This document shows, in pieces, positions 50,614 through 59,960 of a stretch of 64,000 nt of DNA. A model generated the notes under the pieces. That model did no database searches and was not told the DNA's origin. It worked only from the letters and a program-made list of their open reading frames with translations. Within the stretch, counting starts at the first letter, position 1. Every line of letters starts with the position of its first letter. A program made the translations under genes and the position numbers. Source of the stretch: Opitutaceae bacterium (GTDB lineage Bacteria > Verrucomicrobiota > Verrucomicrobiia > Opitutales > Opitutaceae); NCBI GenBank assembly GCA_015075305.1, contig JABTUS010000007.1:1-64000 (forward strand). Direction: 5' to 3'.

Positions 50614-51608
50614 GGTGCAACAGGCCGATTCTCCCGCCAGGACTGCAATGCAGCGAGATTGAAGCGAAGGGTCTGGATGCCTTCTTCGAGCGAGCAGAGC
50701 GGTGTCTGTTTACCTGCGCAGCCATCGAGGAAGTGAGCGGCCTGCGCGATGAAGCCCTGGTCACGCTCCGCTTTGGGCAGCTGGCGCCAGGTCCATTCCG
50801 AGGCGCCGCGCGCCATCGTGCCCCAGCGAAAGGCCTGCATCTCGATGCGCACGGATCCGTTCTCGGCGTGGAAATCCAGGCGGGTTTCCGTGGGCGCCTG
50901 GAACTGGTTCAGGGAATAGGACACGAGCGCACCGGCGTTGCGGGCGGCGACGTTGACGGTGTCCTCCACTTCGACGCCCTCGAGCACCTGGTGGGAGGCG
51001 TCGCAGTACACGCGTTCCGTGGGGCCGAGCACCCATTCGACGCAGTTGGCCATGTGCGTGAGCGCGTCCTGGATCGCGCCTCCGCCCTGGGTGTGGTCTC
51101 GATAGTAGATGTCCCGGTAGGCGGGGCGGGCCGACGGAAAGTGATGGCCGGTGGCGATGGTCGCGTGCCTCACTGCGCCGAAATTGCCGGACCGGATGAA
51201 CTCACGCGCGGCCTGCAGGGTGGGATTGCAGTGGTGGATGTAGGCGATCGCGACAAATTTTCCGGCGCGGTCGCGCGCAGCGACCAGGCTGGCGGTGCCG
51301 GCCGTTTCCAATGCGAGGGGTTTCTCGATCAGGACGTGCAGTCCCTGATCAAGCGAGGCGACAGCCATGGGAACATGGAGGGGCGCCGGGGTTGCGATCA
51401 CCACGGCCTGAAGCGACGGGTTGCGCAGGGCCTCCTTCCAATCGGCGGCCACGGACACTCCGTACGTCTCCTGCATTCGCGCTCGAATTTCGGGCCGTGG
51501 GTCGCAGGCAAGGACGCTGGTCCGGCCCGTGGCGAGGAATGTGCGGACGTGACGCTCCCCGATGGAGCCGCAGCCGATGACGAGGCAGTGAACGGGAGGG
51601 GATTGCAT
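50610..51608 (-). CDS. Gfo/Idh/MocA-family oxidoreductase (first)
   Basis: 332 aa. The N-terminal Rossmann motif is 'CLVIGCGSIGERHVRTFLAT', the family EKP motif lies in 'HVLIEKPLALE', and 'IAYIHHCNPTLQAAREFIRS' opens the substrate domain. These enzymes oxidise sugars, inositols or glycosides with NAD(P). It is upstream of an SDR with a 4-bp overlap. The substrate is unknown. Confidence 0.9.
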   Translation of the reverse strand: MQSPPVHCLVIGCGSIGERHVRTFLATGRTSVLACDPRPEIRARMQETYGVSVAADWKEALRNPSLQAVVIATPAPLHVPMAVASLDQGLHVLIEKPLALETAGTASLVAARDRAGKFVAIAYIHHCNPTLQAAREFIRSGNFGAVRHATIATGHHFPSARPAYRDIYYRDHTQGGGAIQDALTHMANCVEWVLGPTERVYCDASHQVLEGVEVEDTVNVAARNAGALVSYSLNQFQAPTETRLDFHAENGSVRIEMQAFRWGTMARGASEWTWRQLPKAERDQGFIAQAAHFLDGCAGKQTPLCSLEEGIQTLRFNLAALQSWRENRPVAP

Positions 51609-51750
51609 GGATGGAGGAAACGAAGAGGTGGTCGCCGCAGACGCTTCAGAATTGCCAGACGAGGTACAAGCGGATCGCGGCGGTCATTTGTGATGACCAG
51701 CGGGAAAGCAGGGGCACAGTCGTTGCTGACGGGCTTCGCAAACAGGATTC

Positions 51751-52845
51751 TCACTCGCCCATTTCCGGTGGCAGTGGTGCGGCCGGGGTGGGTTCGATCC
51801 TGACAGTGCGGCCTGTTTTCGCGGAGAGTTCGGCCGCCTCGATGACGCGTGCGGTGCGCAGGGCGTCGCCGAGCGTCGAGGGCGGAGCGGCGCGGCCTTG
51901 TGTGGCGGCGATGAACCAGCGGATGAACGCCTCTCCAAAAACGCCGCCGTAAGAGTTGGATTCGGGAAGGTTGAAGGTTTGCTGGCGGATGGCGGATTGT
52001 CCCGCCTGCGGCGGCGCCTCGATCTGCAGGAGCGGATCGAGGCCCGGCCAGACTATCCGGCCCTTTCGTCCGTAGAATCCGAGGTAGGAATCATAGCCCT
52101 TGGTGTTGACGTAGCCTCCTCCGCTGAAGGCGAGACAATAGCCCGCATGGAAGGTGCCGATCGCGCCGGAGCGGAATCTCAGCGCGAGCGTCGCGGTGTC
52201 CTCCACGTCGATCGCCTCGCCTGAAAGCGTCGCAAGGTATCCGGTGACCTCGGTGATTTCGTCGTCGGGAACATGGTGCAGCAGGTCGAGGCAGTGGCAG
52301 CCGAGCCAGAGCAGTATGCCGCCGCCGGAATATTTCCGCTGAAACAACCAGTGCCTGGGATTCCGAAACTGGACCTGGGTGGTGAGGAACCGCGTTTCCA
52401 TCGACGTCAGGTTTCCCACCAAGCCATCGCGCAGCATTTTTCTCGCGGCGACCATGCATGGGTGGGCGCGGCGCGAATAGAGCACGGATGCCGTCAGACG
52501 CTTTCGGTCGGCGATTTCCTGGAGGGCGAGAATCTCCGCGGACGTGAGAGCGACGGGCTTCTCGGCGAGCAGATGAATGCCAGCGGCCAGCACACGCTGT
52601 GCAACCGCGGCCTCGCGGTCATTGCGCATGCAGACGAGCGCGAACTGCAGGCCGGGTTGATCAAGAGCCCTGTCGAGGTCAGCGGTTGTGAGCGCCACTT
52701 TCGGACGTTGGGCCAGTTTCGTGGTGGCGACGAGCGCGGCATCTTCGTCCCACAGGACCACGCTGGTGATTTCCGGCATGTTCTCGAACGTGGTCAGAAG
52801 GATGTCGGTGTGCGGGTGGGAGAGTCCAAGCAGGGCGGCTCGCAT
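51751..52845 (-). CDS. Gfo/Idh/MocA-family oxidoreductase (second)
   Basis: 364 aa. It starts 'MRAALLGLSHPHTDILLTTF', an atypical Rossmann loop with Ser-His-Pro-His in place of Gly-x-Gly-x-x-G. 'HLLAEKPVALTSAEIL' is the EKP motif and 'LLWLGCHCLDLLHHVPDDE' matches the domain 2 helix with conserved His. An ATG at 52845 was preferred over 52884 because the extra residues are not family-like. It is divergent from the TonB receptor across a 257-bp gap with the candidate operator. Confidence 0.87.
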   Translation of the reverse strand: MRAALLGLSHPHTDILLTTFENMPEITSVVLWDEDAALVATTKLAQRPKVALTTADLDRALDQPGLQFALVCMRNDREAAVAQRVLAAGIHLLAEKPVALTSAEILALQEIADRKRLTASVLYSRRAHPCMVAARKMLRDGLVGNLTSMETRFLTTQVQFRNPRHWLFQRKYSGGGILLWLGCHCLDLLHHVPDDEITEVTGYLATLSGEAIDVEDTATLALRFRSGAIGTFHAGYCLAFSGGGYVNTKGYDSYLGFYGRKGRIVWPGLDPLLQIEAPPQAGQSAIRQQTFNLPESNSYGGVFGEAFIRWFIAATQGRAAPPSTLGDALRTARVIEAAELSAKTGRTVRIEPTPAAPLPPEMGE

Positions 52846-52997
52846 GACGGGCGCGATGGTGCGCGGAGGGGAGGTGCGAAGCAATCAAACAGCCGGTCCA
52901 TCGATTGGGCAAGTCTGCTTACCAGATGGGCTGGCCGGACGACGGCGGAGTCACGGAATATCCGTGCCGGCCGGCATGGAGCCCAATTTGGACAAAT

Positions 52998-53009
52998 GAT
53001 ATTACCAGT
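52998..53009. promoter_or_regulatory. Candidate operator gatattaccagt, site 2
   Basis: An exact copy of the 12-mer at 45809-45820, 93 bp upstream of the TonB receptor start and 152 bp upstream of the divergent oxidoreductase. It could place the receptor under the GntR-LacI regulator. Confidence 0.5.
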
Positions 53010-53102
53010 ACGCGGAGTTTGTGATGCGCGCGGCGACGCTCCCAAGTTCCGGATCCCTTCGCCCCATTGCGCTCAAGTCCACATCAAGAACCACCCACAC
53101 CC

Positions 53103-56100
53103 ATGCACATGCCTATCACCCTGCCGCGCTTCCTCGATCCTCTCAACGGTCTGACACGGAGTCTCATGGCGGCCATCACGTTCGTCCTGATGTCTGCGGC
53201 GACACTTGCGCAGGCACAGGTTTCAACCTCCACGGGCTCGATCAAGGGCGTGCTGACGGTTCCTCCCATCACTGCGAAGTCGATTGCGAAGGTCACCGTG
53301 ACGATTGTGGAGACGGGGCAGGTTTCATCGGTGGATGCGGGAGGACACTATTCGTTCAGCGATGTCCGACCCGGGACGTACACGCTGCTGGCCGCGGGCG
53401 AAGGCTTCTCGCGACTGCGGATCACCGAGGTGCCCGTCACTGCGGGCCAGGCGACCGGCGTGGAGGCGCGGGAAATGCCCATCCTCATTGCCGATGGGCG
53501 GGTGCAGGAGCAGGCTGAAACCATCCAAAGTCAGCGCGAGACGGACGTGTTGAAGCTGGACAGATTTGTCGTCGAGGGTGCGAAGCAGCGCCCGTTCACG
53601 GATTCGAACATAGACATTCCCCGCACGGTGAATGACGTGCAGCCCTACCGCATCATCACAGGGGAGGAAATGGCGTTCTCGGGCTCGCTGACCGTCGAGG
53701 ATTTTCTGAAGGAGAAGCTCTCAATGGATGGCACGGAGCGCTCGAATTCACAGATCTACACGGGTGGCATTGGTACGACGAGTTCGATCAATCTCCGCGG
53801 GCTCGGTCCTGACCGCACCCTGGTGCTGATCAATGGCCGGCGCGTCCAGGGCACCGACCAGCAGGTGGGCAATACGTACGGCATCCAGCCCGATTTGAAT
53901 TCCATTCCCCAGGCGGCCATCGATCGCATCGAGGTGCTGCCGACGGGCGCATCAGCCATCTACGGCGCCGGGGCGATCGGCGGCGTGATCAACGTCGTGC
54001 TGAAGCAGAATTACACCGGCGGCCAGGCATCGGTCACCTATCAGAACTCCTTCGACACCGACGCACCCACCCGCGTGGCGAACTTCCTTTACGGCGTTGC
54101 GCTGGAGGGGGGAAAGACGCAGGTGCAGATCACAGCCACCTATCGGGACGTGGCGCCGATTCTCTATCAGGACAAGCCGGAGATCGCGCTCCGCGGGATA
54201 GCGAACGTCCTGGCCAACCGGCCGGGGACCTATTACAGCAACACCACTCCGCCCTCGCTGGGAACCACGACAAACATCGCCCTCTTCACCGGCACGGTGA
54301 ACGGATACAGGAACGCGCAGAACGCCACCCTGACCCTGAAGGACGGCACGCCGCTAAAGTCGCTCATCACGCACATTCCCATCGGTACGACGCCCGGCAC
54401 GCCGGTGGCCACGCTCAATGCGGGACTCCTGGCGAATGCGGGAAAATACAACCTCGAGATAGACGGTGGCGACGGCGTCTACAGCTTGAAGAACGAGATC
54501 GGCCTTTCCCCAACGATCAAGGCCTACTCGGCCAGCGTCACCCGACAGATGACACCCTGGCTCCAGTTGATGGGGGACTTCCGATTCGGTGACAATCAGG
54601 GGCGTCAGATCTACAACCGCATTTCCCGTGCCGTCGTTTACACCGTCCCCGGGAACGCCCCCGACAATCCGTTCAGGGAAAACGTCTCCATTCACTTTCC
54701 CTCCGAACTGGGCACCATGCTCAGGACGCACACGATCACGAAAATCGCCAGTCTTGGAGCTGTCGCGCAGTTGCCGGGGGACTGGCGTGCTCTTGTGGAT
54801 CTCAATTGGTCCGAAAATCACCACCGCTTCTATTCCTTCGTTGACGACACGGTGGCAGGCAATGCGGCGCTGGCCAACGGCACATTAAATCCGTTCGTCG
54901 ACACGACGCTATATCCCGTCGATCTGTTTGCCTATGTCGCCACCTACCGCTATGACGGCACAGCGACCAACCGGTCGATTTCCGCCCGGGTGTCCGGCAC
55001 CGCGTTCGATTTGTGGGCAGGTCGTCCGATGTTCACCATCGGAGCGGGACGCCAGATTCAAGGCTATGATGACACGAAAATCATGCAGCGCATGCCCTTC
55101 ACCAAGACGAGCAGCGTGGATTTGGTCTATCTGCCGCAGAAAGCCACGACGAACCACGCCTATACCGAAATCCAAATCCCCCTGGTTCGTCCCGAGACCC
55201 GGATTCCCTTGGTGCGGAGCCTCGACATGCAGGTGGCGGGGAGGTACGAGCAGTTCGAAGTCGGCACAGGCACACCGAGCTACTCATACTATATGGACCG
55301 GGTTCCTCCGGTGACCGTCTACGCGGCGCCGAACATCAACAGCTCGACGCCCCTTTTTCAGACAGCCAAATATGGTTCAATGAACTACACTGCGGGGTTC
55401 AAGTACATGCCGCAGGAGGACGTGATCCTGCGGGTGTCACTTGCGACAGCGTTCATCCCGCCGACGGCGGGCCAGTTGCAGCCCTCGCCTCTGCCGAGCA
55501 CCGCGCTCACCCAGATCGAGGATCCGGTGACTGGGGAGGACTACGGTGTGCAGACCCAAGGCGGCGGCAATCGCGACCTGAAGCCGCAAAACACCGTCAA
55601 CTGGAACCTCGGCATGATCTATGAACCCAAGAAAAACAAATTGAAGGGCCTGCGTTTGGAGGTGAACTATTTCCACGTCAGGGAAGATGATCTCATCGGC
55701 AGTCTGACCGCCAACGAGATTGTCAACAAGCCGGACCTGGTGGATCGCGTCACTCGCGACCCGGCCACCGGCCGGATCACGTTGGTGAACACCAGCCTGC
55801 TCAACTTGAACTACTATCAAATGGCCGGCTGGGATTTTGCCGCCTCCTTCCGCAGGTGGACCCAGATCGGGCATCTGAGCCTTTCGGCGAACGCGACCTT
55901 ATATGACTCGCTGAGCAAACAGATCAAACCGGGCGATCCCTTTCGTGACTATGTCGGGTATCCCGCGCATGGCGGCGTACCGGAAATGCGGGGCAGCGGC
56001 ACCTTCGCCTGGGGCCGGAAGGGACTGACGCTGGGCTTCACCGCCCGTTACGTCAGCTCGTATGGCGTCTACGGTTCGCCCGGCGCGCCGGTGGCGAGCA

Positions 56101-56372
56101 CGGTCTACACAGGCATGCAGGGCGGCGACACCGTGAGTAGCCAGACCTACTACGACATCTTCGGCAGCTATTTCTTCGGTCGCAGTGGAGCAACCTCCAA
56201 GCAGAACAGGTTCACGCGCGCGATGTTGAAAAATGTGAGCTTGAGAGCGGGCATTCGAGACATTTTCGACACCGCGCCGCCCTACGACGCCTACCGCGGA
56301 CCCTACTACTACAGCAATTACGGAAGCCCGAGAATGCGTGAGTACTGGATTTCTGTGCGTAAGGATTTTTAG
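53103..56372 (+). CDS. TonB-dependent outer-membrane receptor with CarboxypepD-like N-domain
   Basis: 1089 aa. A signal peptide ('LMAAITFVLMSAATLAQAQ') is followed by a carboxypeptidase-regulatory-like beta domain ('GHYSFSDVRPGTYTLLAAGE'), the plug with 'INLRGLGPDRTLVLINGRRV' and 'IDRIEVLPTGASAIYGAGAI', and a 22-strand barrel ending in a C-terminal Phe ('YWISVRKDF'). Receptors of this length in Verrucomicrobia import glycans or other large ligands. A TIM-barrel protein and an SSS transporter follow on the same strand. The ATG at 53103 was chosen over 53067 to give a normal signal peptide, and 53109 is also possible. Confidence 0.9.
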   Translation: MHMPITLPRFLDPLNGLTRSLMAAITFVLMSAATLAQAQVSTSTGSIKGVLTVPPITAKSIAKVTVTIVETGQVSSVDAGGHYSFSDVRPGTYTLLAAGEGFSRLRITEVPVTAGQATGVEAREMPILIADGRVQEQAETIQSQRETDVLKLDRFVVEGAKQRPFTDSNIDIPRTVNDVQPYRIITGEEMAFSGSLTVEDFLKEKLSMDGTERSNSQIYTGGIGTTSSINLRGLGPDRTLVLINGRRVQGTDQQVGNTYGIQPDLNSIPQAAIDRIEVLPTGASAIYGAGAIGGVINVVLKQNYTGGQASVTYQNSFDTDAPTRVANFLYGVALEGGKTQVQITATYRDVAPILYQDKPEIALRGIANVLANRPGTYYSNTTPPSLGTTTNIALFTGTVNGYRNAQNATLTLKDGTPLKSLITHIPIGTTPGTPVATLNAGLLANAGKYNLEIDGGDGVYSLKNEIGLSPTIKAYSASVTRQMTPWLQLMGDFRFGDNQGRQIYNRISRAVVYTVPGNAPDNPFRENVSIHFPSELGTMLRTHTITKIASLGAVAQLPGDWRALVDLNWSENHHRFYSFVDDTVAGNAALANGTLNPFVDTTLYPVDLFAYVATYRYDGTATNRSISARVSGTAFDLWAGRPMFTIGAGRQIQGYDDTKIMQRMPFTKTSSVDLVYLPQKATTNHAYTEIQIPLVRPETRIPLVRSLDMQVAGRYEQFEVGTGTPSYSYYMDRVPPVTVYAAPNINSSTPLFQTAKYGSMNYTAGFKYMPQEDVILRVSLATAFIPPTAGQLQPSPLPSTALTQIEDPVTGEDYGVQTQGGGNRDLKPQNTVNWNLGMIYEPKKNKLKGLRLEVNYFHVREDDLIGSLTANEIVNKPDLVDRVTRDPATGRITLVNTSLLNLNYYQMAGWDFAASFRRWTQIGHLSLSANATLYDSLSKQIKPGDPFRDYVGYPAHGGVPEMRGSGTFAWGRKGLTLGFTARYVSSYGVYGSPGAPVASTVYTGMQGGDTVSSQTYYDIFGSYFFGRSGATSKQNRFTRAMLKNVSLRAGIRDIFDTAPPYDAYRGPYYYSNYGSPRMREYWISVRKDF

Positions 56373-56408
56373 TCAGCCTTCCCCGTTCCTCCCACGACCA
56401 GCCCTGCC

Positions 56409-58298
56409 ATGCGTTCAATCCCCGGCGTCGCCCGTTTCTGTCTTGCTGCATTGCTCCTCGCTGGCATCGGTCACGTGGGAAAAGCCGCCAGCAAGACGGA
56501 TTTCGGCTTCAAGCGGACGATCAATCCGGAATGGTTTCCGGACGATCCCCGCCAGTGGAGCCAGTACAAGCGGTCGTTGTTGATCACCGACTGGGCGCAG
56601 GTCGAGGAACGCGATGCCTGGGTCACCGGCCGGCGCGAGAAGGGCAAGTGGAAGATGCTGCCCTACGAAATTGGGACCATGAAGGGCAGGGCATTGTCCG
56701 CGTATTATTCCACCAACCCGCCGCCGGTGCGGCTGCCGCTCGGGGGCGTCAAGGGCTGGCATGCGGTGTATGTCGGTCTTTCGACCGTCTCGGGCGGCAT
56801 CACCCAGGCGCAGTCCAGCGGCATCATGGCCAGGCTGGGCAAGGAAGATGTGTTTCGCCGGATGAAAAACAACATGCGCCTGACCTCGATCCGCGGCGAT
56901 GTGGTGGAGGAGATCCTGCTCTCGGTCGCGAACCTCGATTCGACCGATTACCTCGAGATCAAGCCGTTTCCCAATCTTCCCGCCACGGTCATGTTTGTCC
57001 GGATGGTTCCGATCGAGGACGAGGAGCGACTGGCCTGGGAAGCGGATGGAAACGACGTCGCCCGCCGCACAGCCGTGGCGACGTTCGATGGTCACTCCTG
57101 GATCCACCCCTATCAGCCGCGCACGGCGGCGGACTTGCGCGGGGTCTTCCGGGGTTTCGAGCGCACCGACTACGGCCAGTGGTGGTTCGGGATCATGGGA
57201 GCGGATCTGGTCAACTATCCCTCCAAGGTCGGCACGATCGGGGGCGCGAATACGCTGGATTTCCCCACTGCAGCCCACGGGGAGTTCACGCGTTCTCTCC
57301 TGCACTTGATCGAGAACGGGGTGAATCCGCTGCTGGAGGCGCGCAACACGGCACGGGCGCAGGGCAGGGAGTTTCATGTGTTCATCCGGTCGCAGGCCTG
57401 GGGTGCATCGATTCCCTTTGAGGAGACCTTTGACAGCAAATTCTACCATGACCATCCGGAGTGGCGCTGTGTGGACCGCGAGGGTCGGCGCACCATGCAC
57501 ATGAGCTGGGCGGTGCCGGAGGTGCGCCAGCATCTGCTCGCGGTGTTCCGCGAGGCAGTGGAGATGTCCGATCCGGACGGCGTGGGTATTTTTTTCAACC
57601 GCGGGATGCCGCTGATGCTGTGGGAAAAGGCGTTTTCCGACCGGTTCCGGCAGGAGTATGGCGTCGACATCATGAAGGTGGATGCCGAGGACCGGCGGAT
57701 TCATGAACTGCGGGGCAGGATCATGACCGAGTTCATGGCTGAGCTGCGCGCCATGCTGGATGGAATCGGCGCAGCCAAGGGAGGCAAGCGCTACAAGATC
57801 TCGGCATCGACCCTGGCGGCGGAACGCTTCAACACCCGTTTCGGCCTGGATCCGAAAACCTGGGTGAAACGCGGCCTGGTGGACCAGCTCAGTGTGATGG
57901 TATCCTATTACACCCCTGTCCCAGGACAGGCGTATGCACCGCCCGACATGGCCTATTACCGCGGCGTGGTGAAGGGTTCCGCGGTGAAACTCTTTCCCTG
58001 CGTCGTCGCCTGGAGCACCAAGTTGTGGAGCGAACTCAATCCCAAGGGCCTTTGCGCGCTGGTCCTCCAATGGTACAAGGACGGGGCCGACGGCATCTGC
58101 GTGTGGGATCCCCATCCGGAAGCCGGCTACGGGGACAACGCATACCAAGGCCAGCCGTTCGACCTGCTGGCTTATCTCAATCATCGCGAACTGCTCGCCT
58201 ACTGGGCCGCGCACGGTGTGCCGCTCCCGGCCAACCGCCTCGTCACGAAACTGGACGAGAATGAATACAGCCCGTGGTATCCCAACACGGGGTATTAG
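56409..58298 (+). CDS. Secreted TIM-barrel glycosidase-like protein (GHL10-like)
   Basis: 629 aa. A signal peptide ('FCLAALLLAGIGHVGKAA') is followed by a beta-rich N-domain and a barrel with 'FHDHPEWRC'-type elements ('FYHDHPEWRCVDREGRRTMH'), 'SDPDGVGIFFNRGMPLMLWE' and 'ADGICVWDPHP'. The pattern resembles family-10-like putative glycoside hydrolases common in Planctomycetes and Verrucomicrobia. Catalytic acids cannot be assigned by eye. It sits 36 bp after the TonB receptor, so it probably acts on the imported glycan. Confidence 0.65.
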   Translation: MRSIPGVARFCLAALLLAGIGHVGKAASKTDFGFKRTINPEWFPDDPRQWSQYKRSLLITDWAQVEERDAWVTGRREKGKWKMLPYEIGTMKGRALSAYYSTNPPPVRLPLGGVKGWHAVYVGLSTVSGGITQAQSSGIMARLGKEDVFRRMKNNMRLTSIRGDVVEEILLSVANLDSTDYLEIKPFPNLPATVMFVRMVPIEDEERLAWEADGNDVARRTAVATFDGHSWIHPYQPRTAADLRGVFRGFERTDYGQWWFGIMGADLVNYPSKVGTIGGANTLDFPTAAHGEFTRSLLHLIENGVNPLLEARNTARAQGREFHVFIRSQAWGASIPFEETFDSKFYHDHPEWRCVDREGRRTMHMSWAVPEVRQHLLAVFREAVEMSDPDGVGIFFNRGMPLMLWEKAFSDRFRQEYGVDIMKVDAEDRRIHELRGRIMTEFMAELRAMLDGIGAAKGGKRYKISASTLAAERFNTRFGLDPKTWVKRGLVDQLSVMVSYYTPVPGQAYAPPDMAYYRGVVKGSAVKLFPCVVAWSTKLWSELNPKGLCALVLQWYKDGADGICVWDPHPEAGYGDNAYQGQPFDLLAYLNHRELLAYWAAHGVPLPANRLVTKLDENEYSPWYPNTGY

Positions 58299-58370
58299 GT
58301 CGGGGCATCGAATGACCCCGTTCAAGCGAGCGACGGTTGGGCGCGAAGCGAGAACGCTATTGGATTTCCA

Positions 58371-59939
58371 ATGACAGCCATCTCAGCACGGCTTTCGCCT
58401 GTCGATTGGATGGCGATCGGGCTGTACATGCTGATGATGATCGCCATCGGCTGGTGGTATAGCCGCAGGAATCGCTCCGGTGGGGACTATCTTGTCGGCG
58501 GTCGAAAGATGAACCCGCTGGCGGTGGGCCTCTCCTTCTTTGTCGCGCTGTTCAGCACGATAAGCTACCTGGCCATTCCCGGCGAGATCGTGCGCTACGG
58601 ACCGATCGTTTTCAGCGGGATGCTGGCGTATCCGCTCGTTCTCTTCATTGTCGGATGGTTCATCATCCCGCCCTTCATGAGATTGAAGGTGAACAGCGGA
58701 TACGAACTCCTGGGGTCACGGCTGGGGGGCGGTCCGCGAATGATGGGAATCCTTCTGTTCCTGCTCATGCGGCTCATGTGGATGGCTGTGATTGTATTCG
58801 CCACCGTTGACAAGGTACTCGTGCCGCTCATCGGGTTGAGCGACGCTGCGACTCCCTGGCTTTGCATCCTGCTGGCTGGACTTACAATCGTCTACACGAC
58901 GATGGGCGGGCTCAAGGCGATCGTGGCGGTTGATTTCATCCAGGCCATTCTGCTCTTTGGCGGCGTCATCCTTTCGCTCGCCCTGATCACCTACAAACTC
59001 GGCGGAGTGCAGGCCTGGTGGCCGGATGCCTGGCCCGCACACTGGCCGGAGGCCCATTTTGCCGGGCGCGAGGGAGGGGATCGCACGATTCTCGCCGCGC
59101 TGGTTTCGTCGCTTGTCTGGTACACTTGCACCGCGGGTTCCGACCAGATGGCAGTGCAGCGCTATCTGGCGACACGCGATGTGTCGGGTGCGCGCAAGAT
59201 GCTGACCGTCTCGCTGGTTTCCAGTTTCCTCATCAAGGTCACGCTGAGCTGTCTTGGCCTGGCGCTGATGGCGTACGTCGTCAGGAATCCCGAATGGCTG
59301 GGCGGTGGCGGATTTTCGAGCGAGGCGGCCGACCAGTTGTTTCCCCGATTCATTGCCACCACGCTTCCGGTGGGGGTCGCCGGACTCATCATTGCGGGTC
59401 TGCTGGGTGAGGCGATGAACAGCCTTTCGTCGGGCATGAACGCCGCAAGCGCGGTGATCGGCACGGACTTCATGTCGCGCTTCCGGAGAGCCCAGCCCAC
59501 GCCCGGGCAGGAGGTGCGCATGCTGCGATGGATTTCGCTGGTGGTGGGGTGTGTTGTGGTCGTGCTCGCCCTCGGCGTCGGTTACGTTGAGGGAAACCTG
59601 CTCGAGCTGATCTACAAGGTTGTCAACCTGCTGACCGCGCCGCTTTTCAGTCTCTTTTTCATGGCGTTGTTCATTCCCTGGGCAACCTCCTTGGGCGCGA
59701 TGCTCGGAGCCGTATCCGGCGTGCTGGCGACCGTGCTGGTGAACTACTGGCGTGAACTCGCGGCTGCGGGAAATCACCTCTTGAATCTCGGCCTCGGCAC
59801 CGAACCTCCGATCAGCTTTCTGTGGGGATCACCACTCGGCCTTCTGGTTGCGGTGCTTGTCGGCATGCTCGGCAGCCTGCTGCCATGCGGGCGAACCGTG
59901 GCGCAGCGCATGGCGGAGGCAGGAGCGGCGCCGCGCTGA
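58371..59939 (+). CDS. Sodium:solute symporter (SSS family)
   Basis: 522 aa with about 13 hydrophobic segments. SSS features are 'NRSGGDYLVGGRKMNPLAVG', 'SFFVALFSTISYLAIPGEIV' and 'EAMNSLSSGMNAASAVIGTD', the last matching the Na+/substrate signature. It should carry the released sugar or sugar acid across the inner membrane. It is on the same strand as, and 72 bp after, the TIM-barrel gene. Confidence 0.92.
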   Translation: MTAISARLSPVDWMAIGLYMLMMIAIGWWYSRRNRSGGDYLVGGRKMNPLAVGLSFFVALFSTISYLAIPGEIVRYGPIVFSGMLAYPLVLFIVGWFIIPPFMRLKVNSGYELLGSRLGGGPRMMGILLFLLMRLMWMAVIVFATVDKVLVPLIGLSDAATPWLCILLAGLTIVYTTMGGLKAIVAVDFIQAILLFGGVILSLALITYKLGGVQAWWPDAWPAHWPEAHFAGREGGDRTILAALVSSLVWYTCTAGSDQMAVQRYLATRDVSGARKMLTVSLVSSFLIKVTLSCLGLALMAYVVRNPEWLGGGGFSSEAADQLFPRFIATTLPVGVAGLIIAGLLGEAMNSLSSGMNAASAVIGTDFMSRFRRAQPTPGQEVRMLRWISLVVGCVVVVLALGVGYVEGNLLELIYKVVNLLTAPLFSLFFMALFIPWATSLGAMLGAVSGVLATVLVNYWRELAAAGNHLLNLGLGTEPPISFLWGSPLGLLVAVLVGMLGSLLPCGRTVAQRMAEAGAAPR

Positions 59940-59960
59940 GCGGACGCGCGTTTCAGTCCG

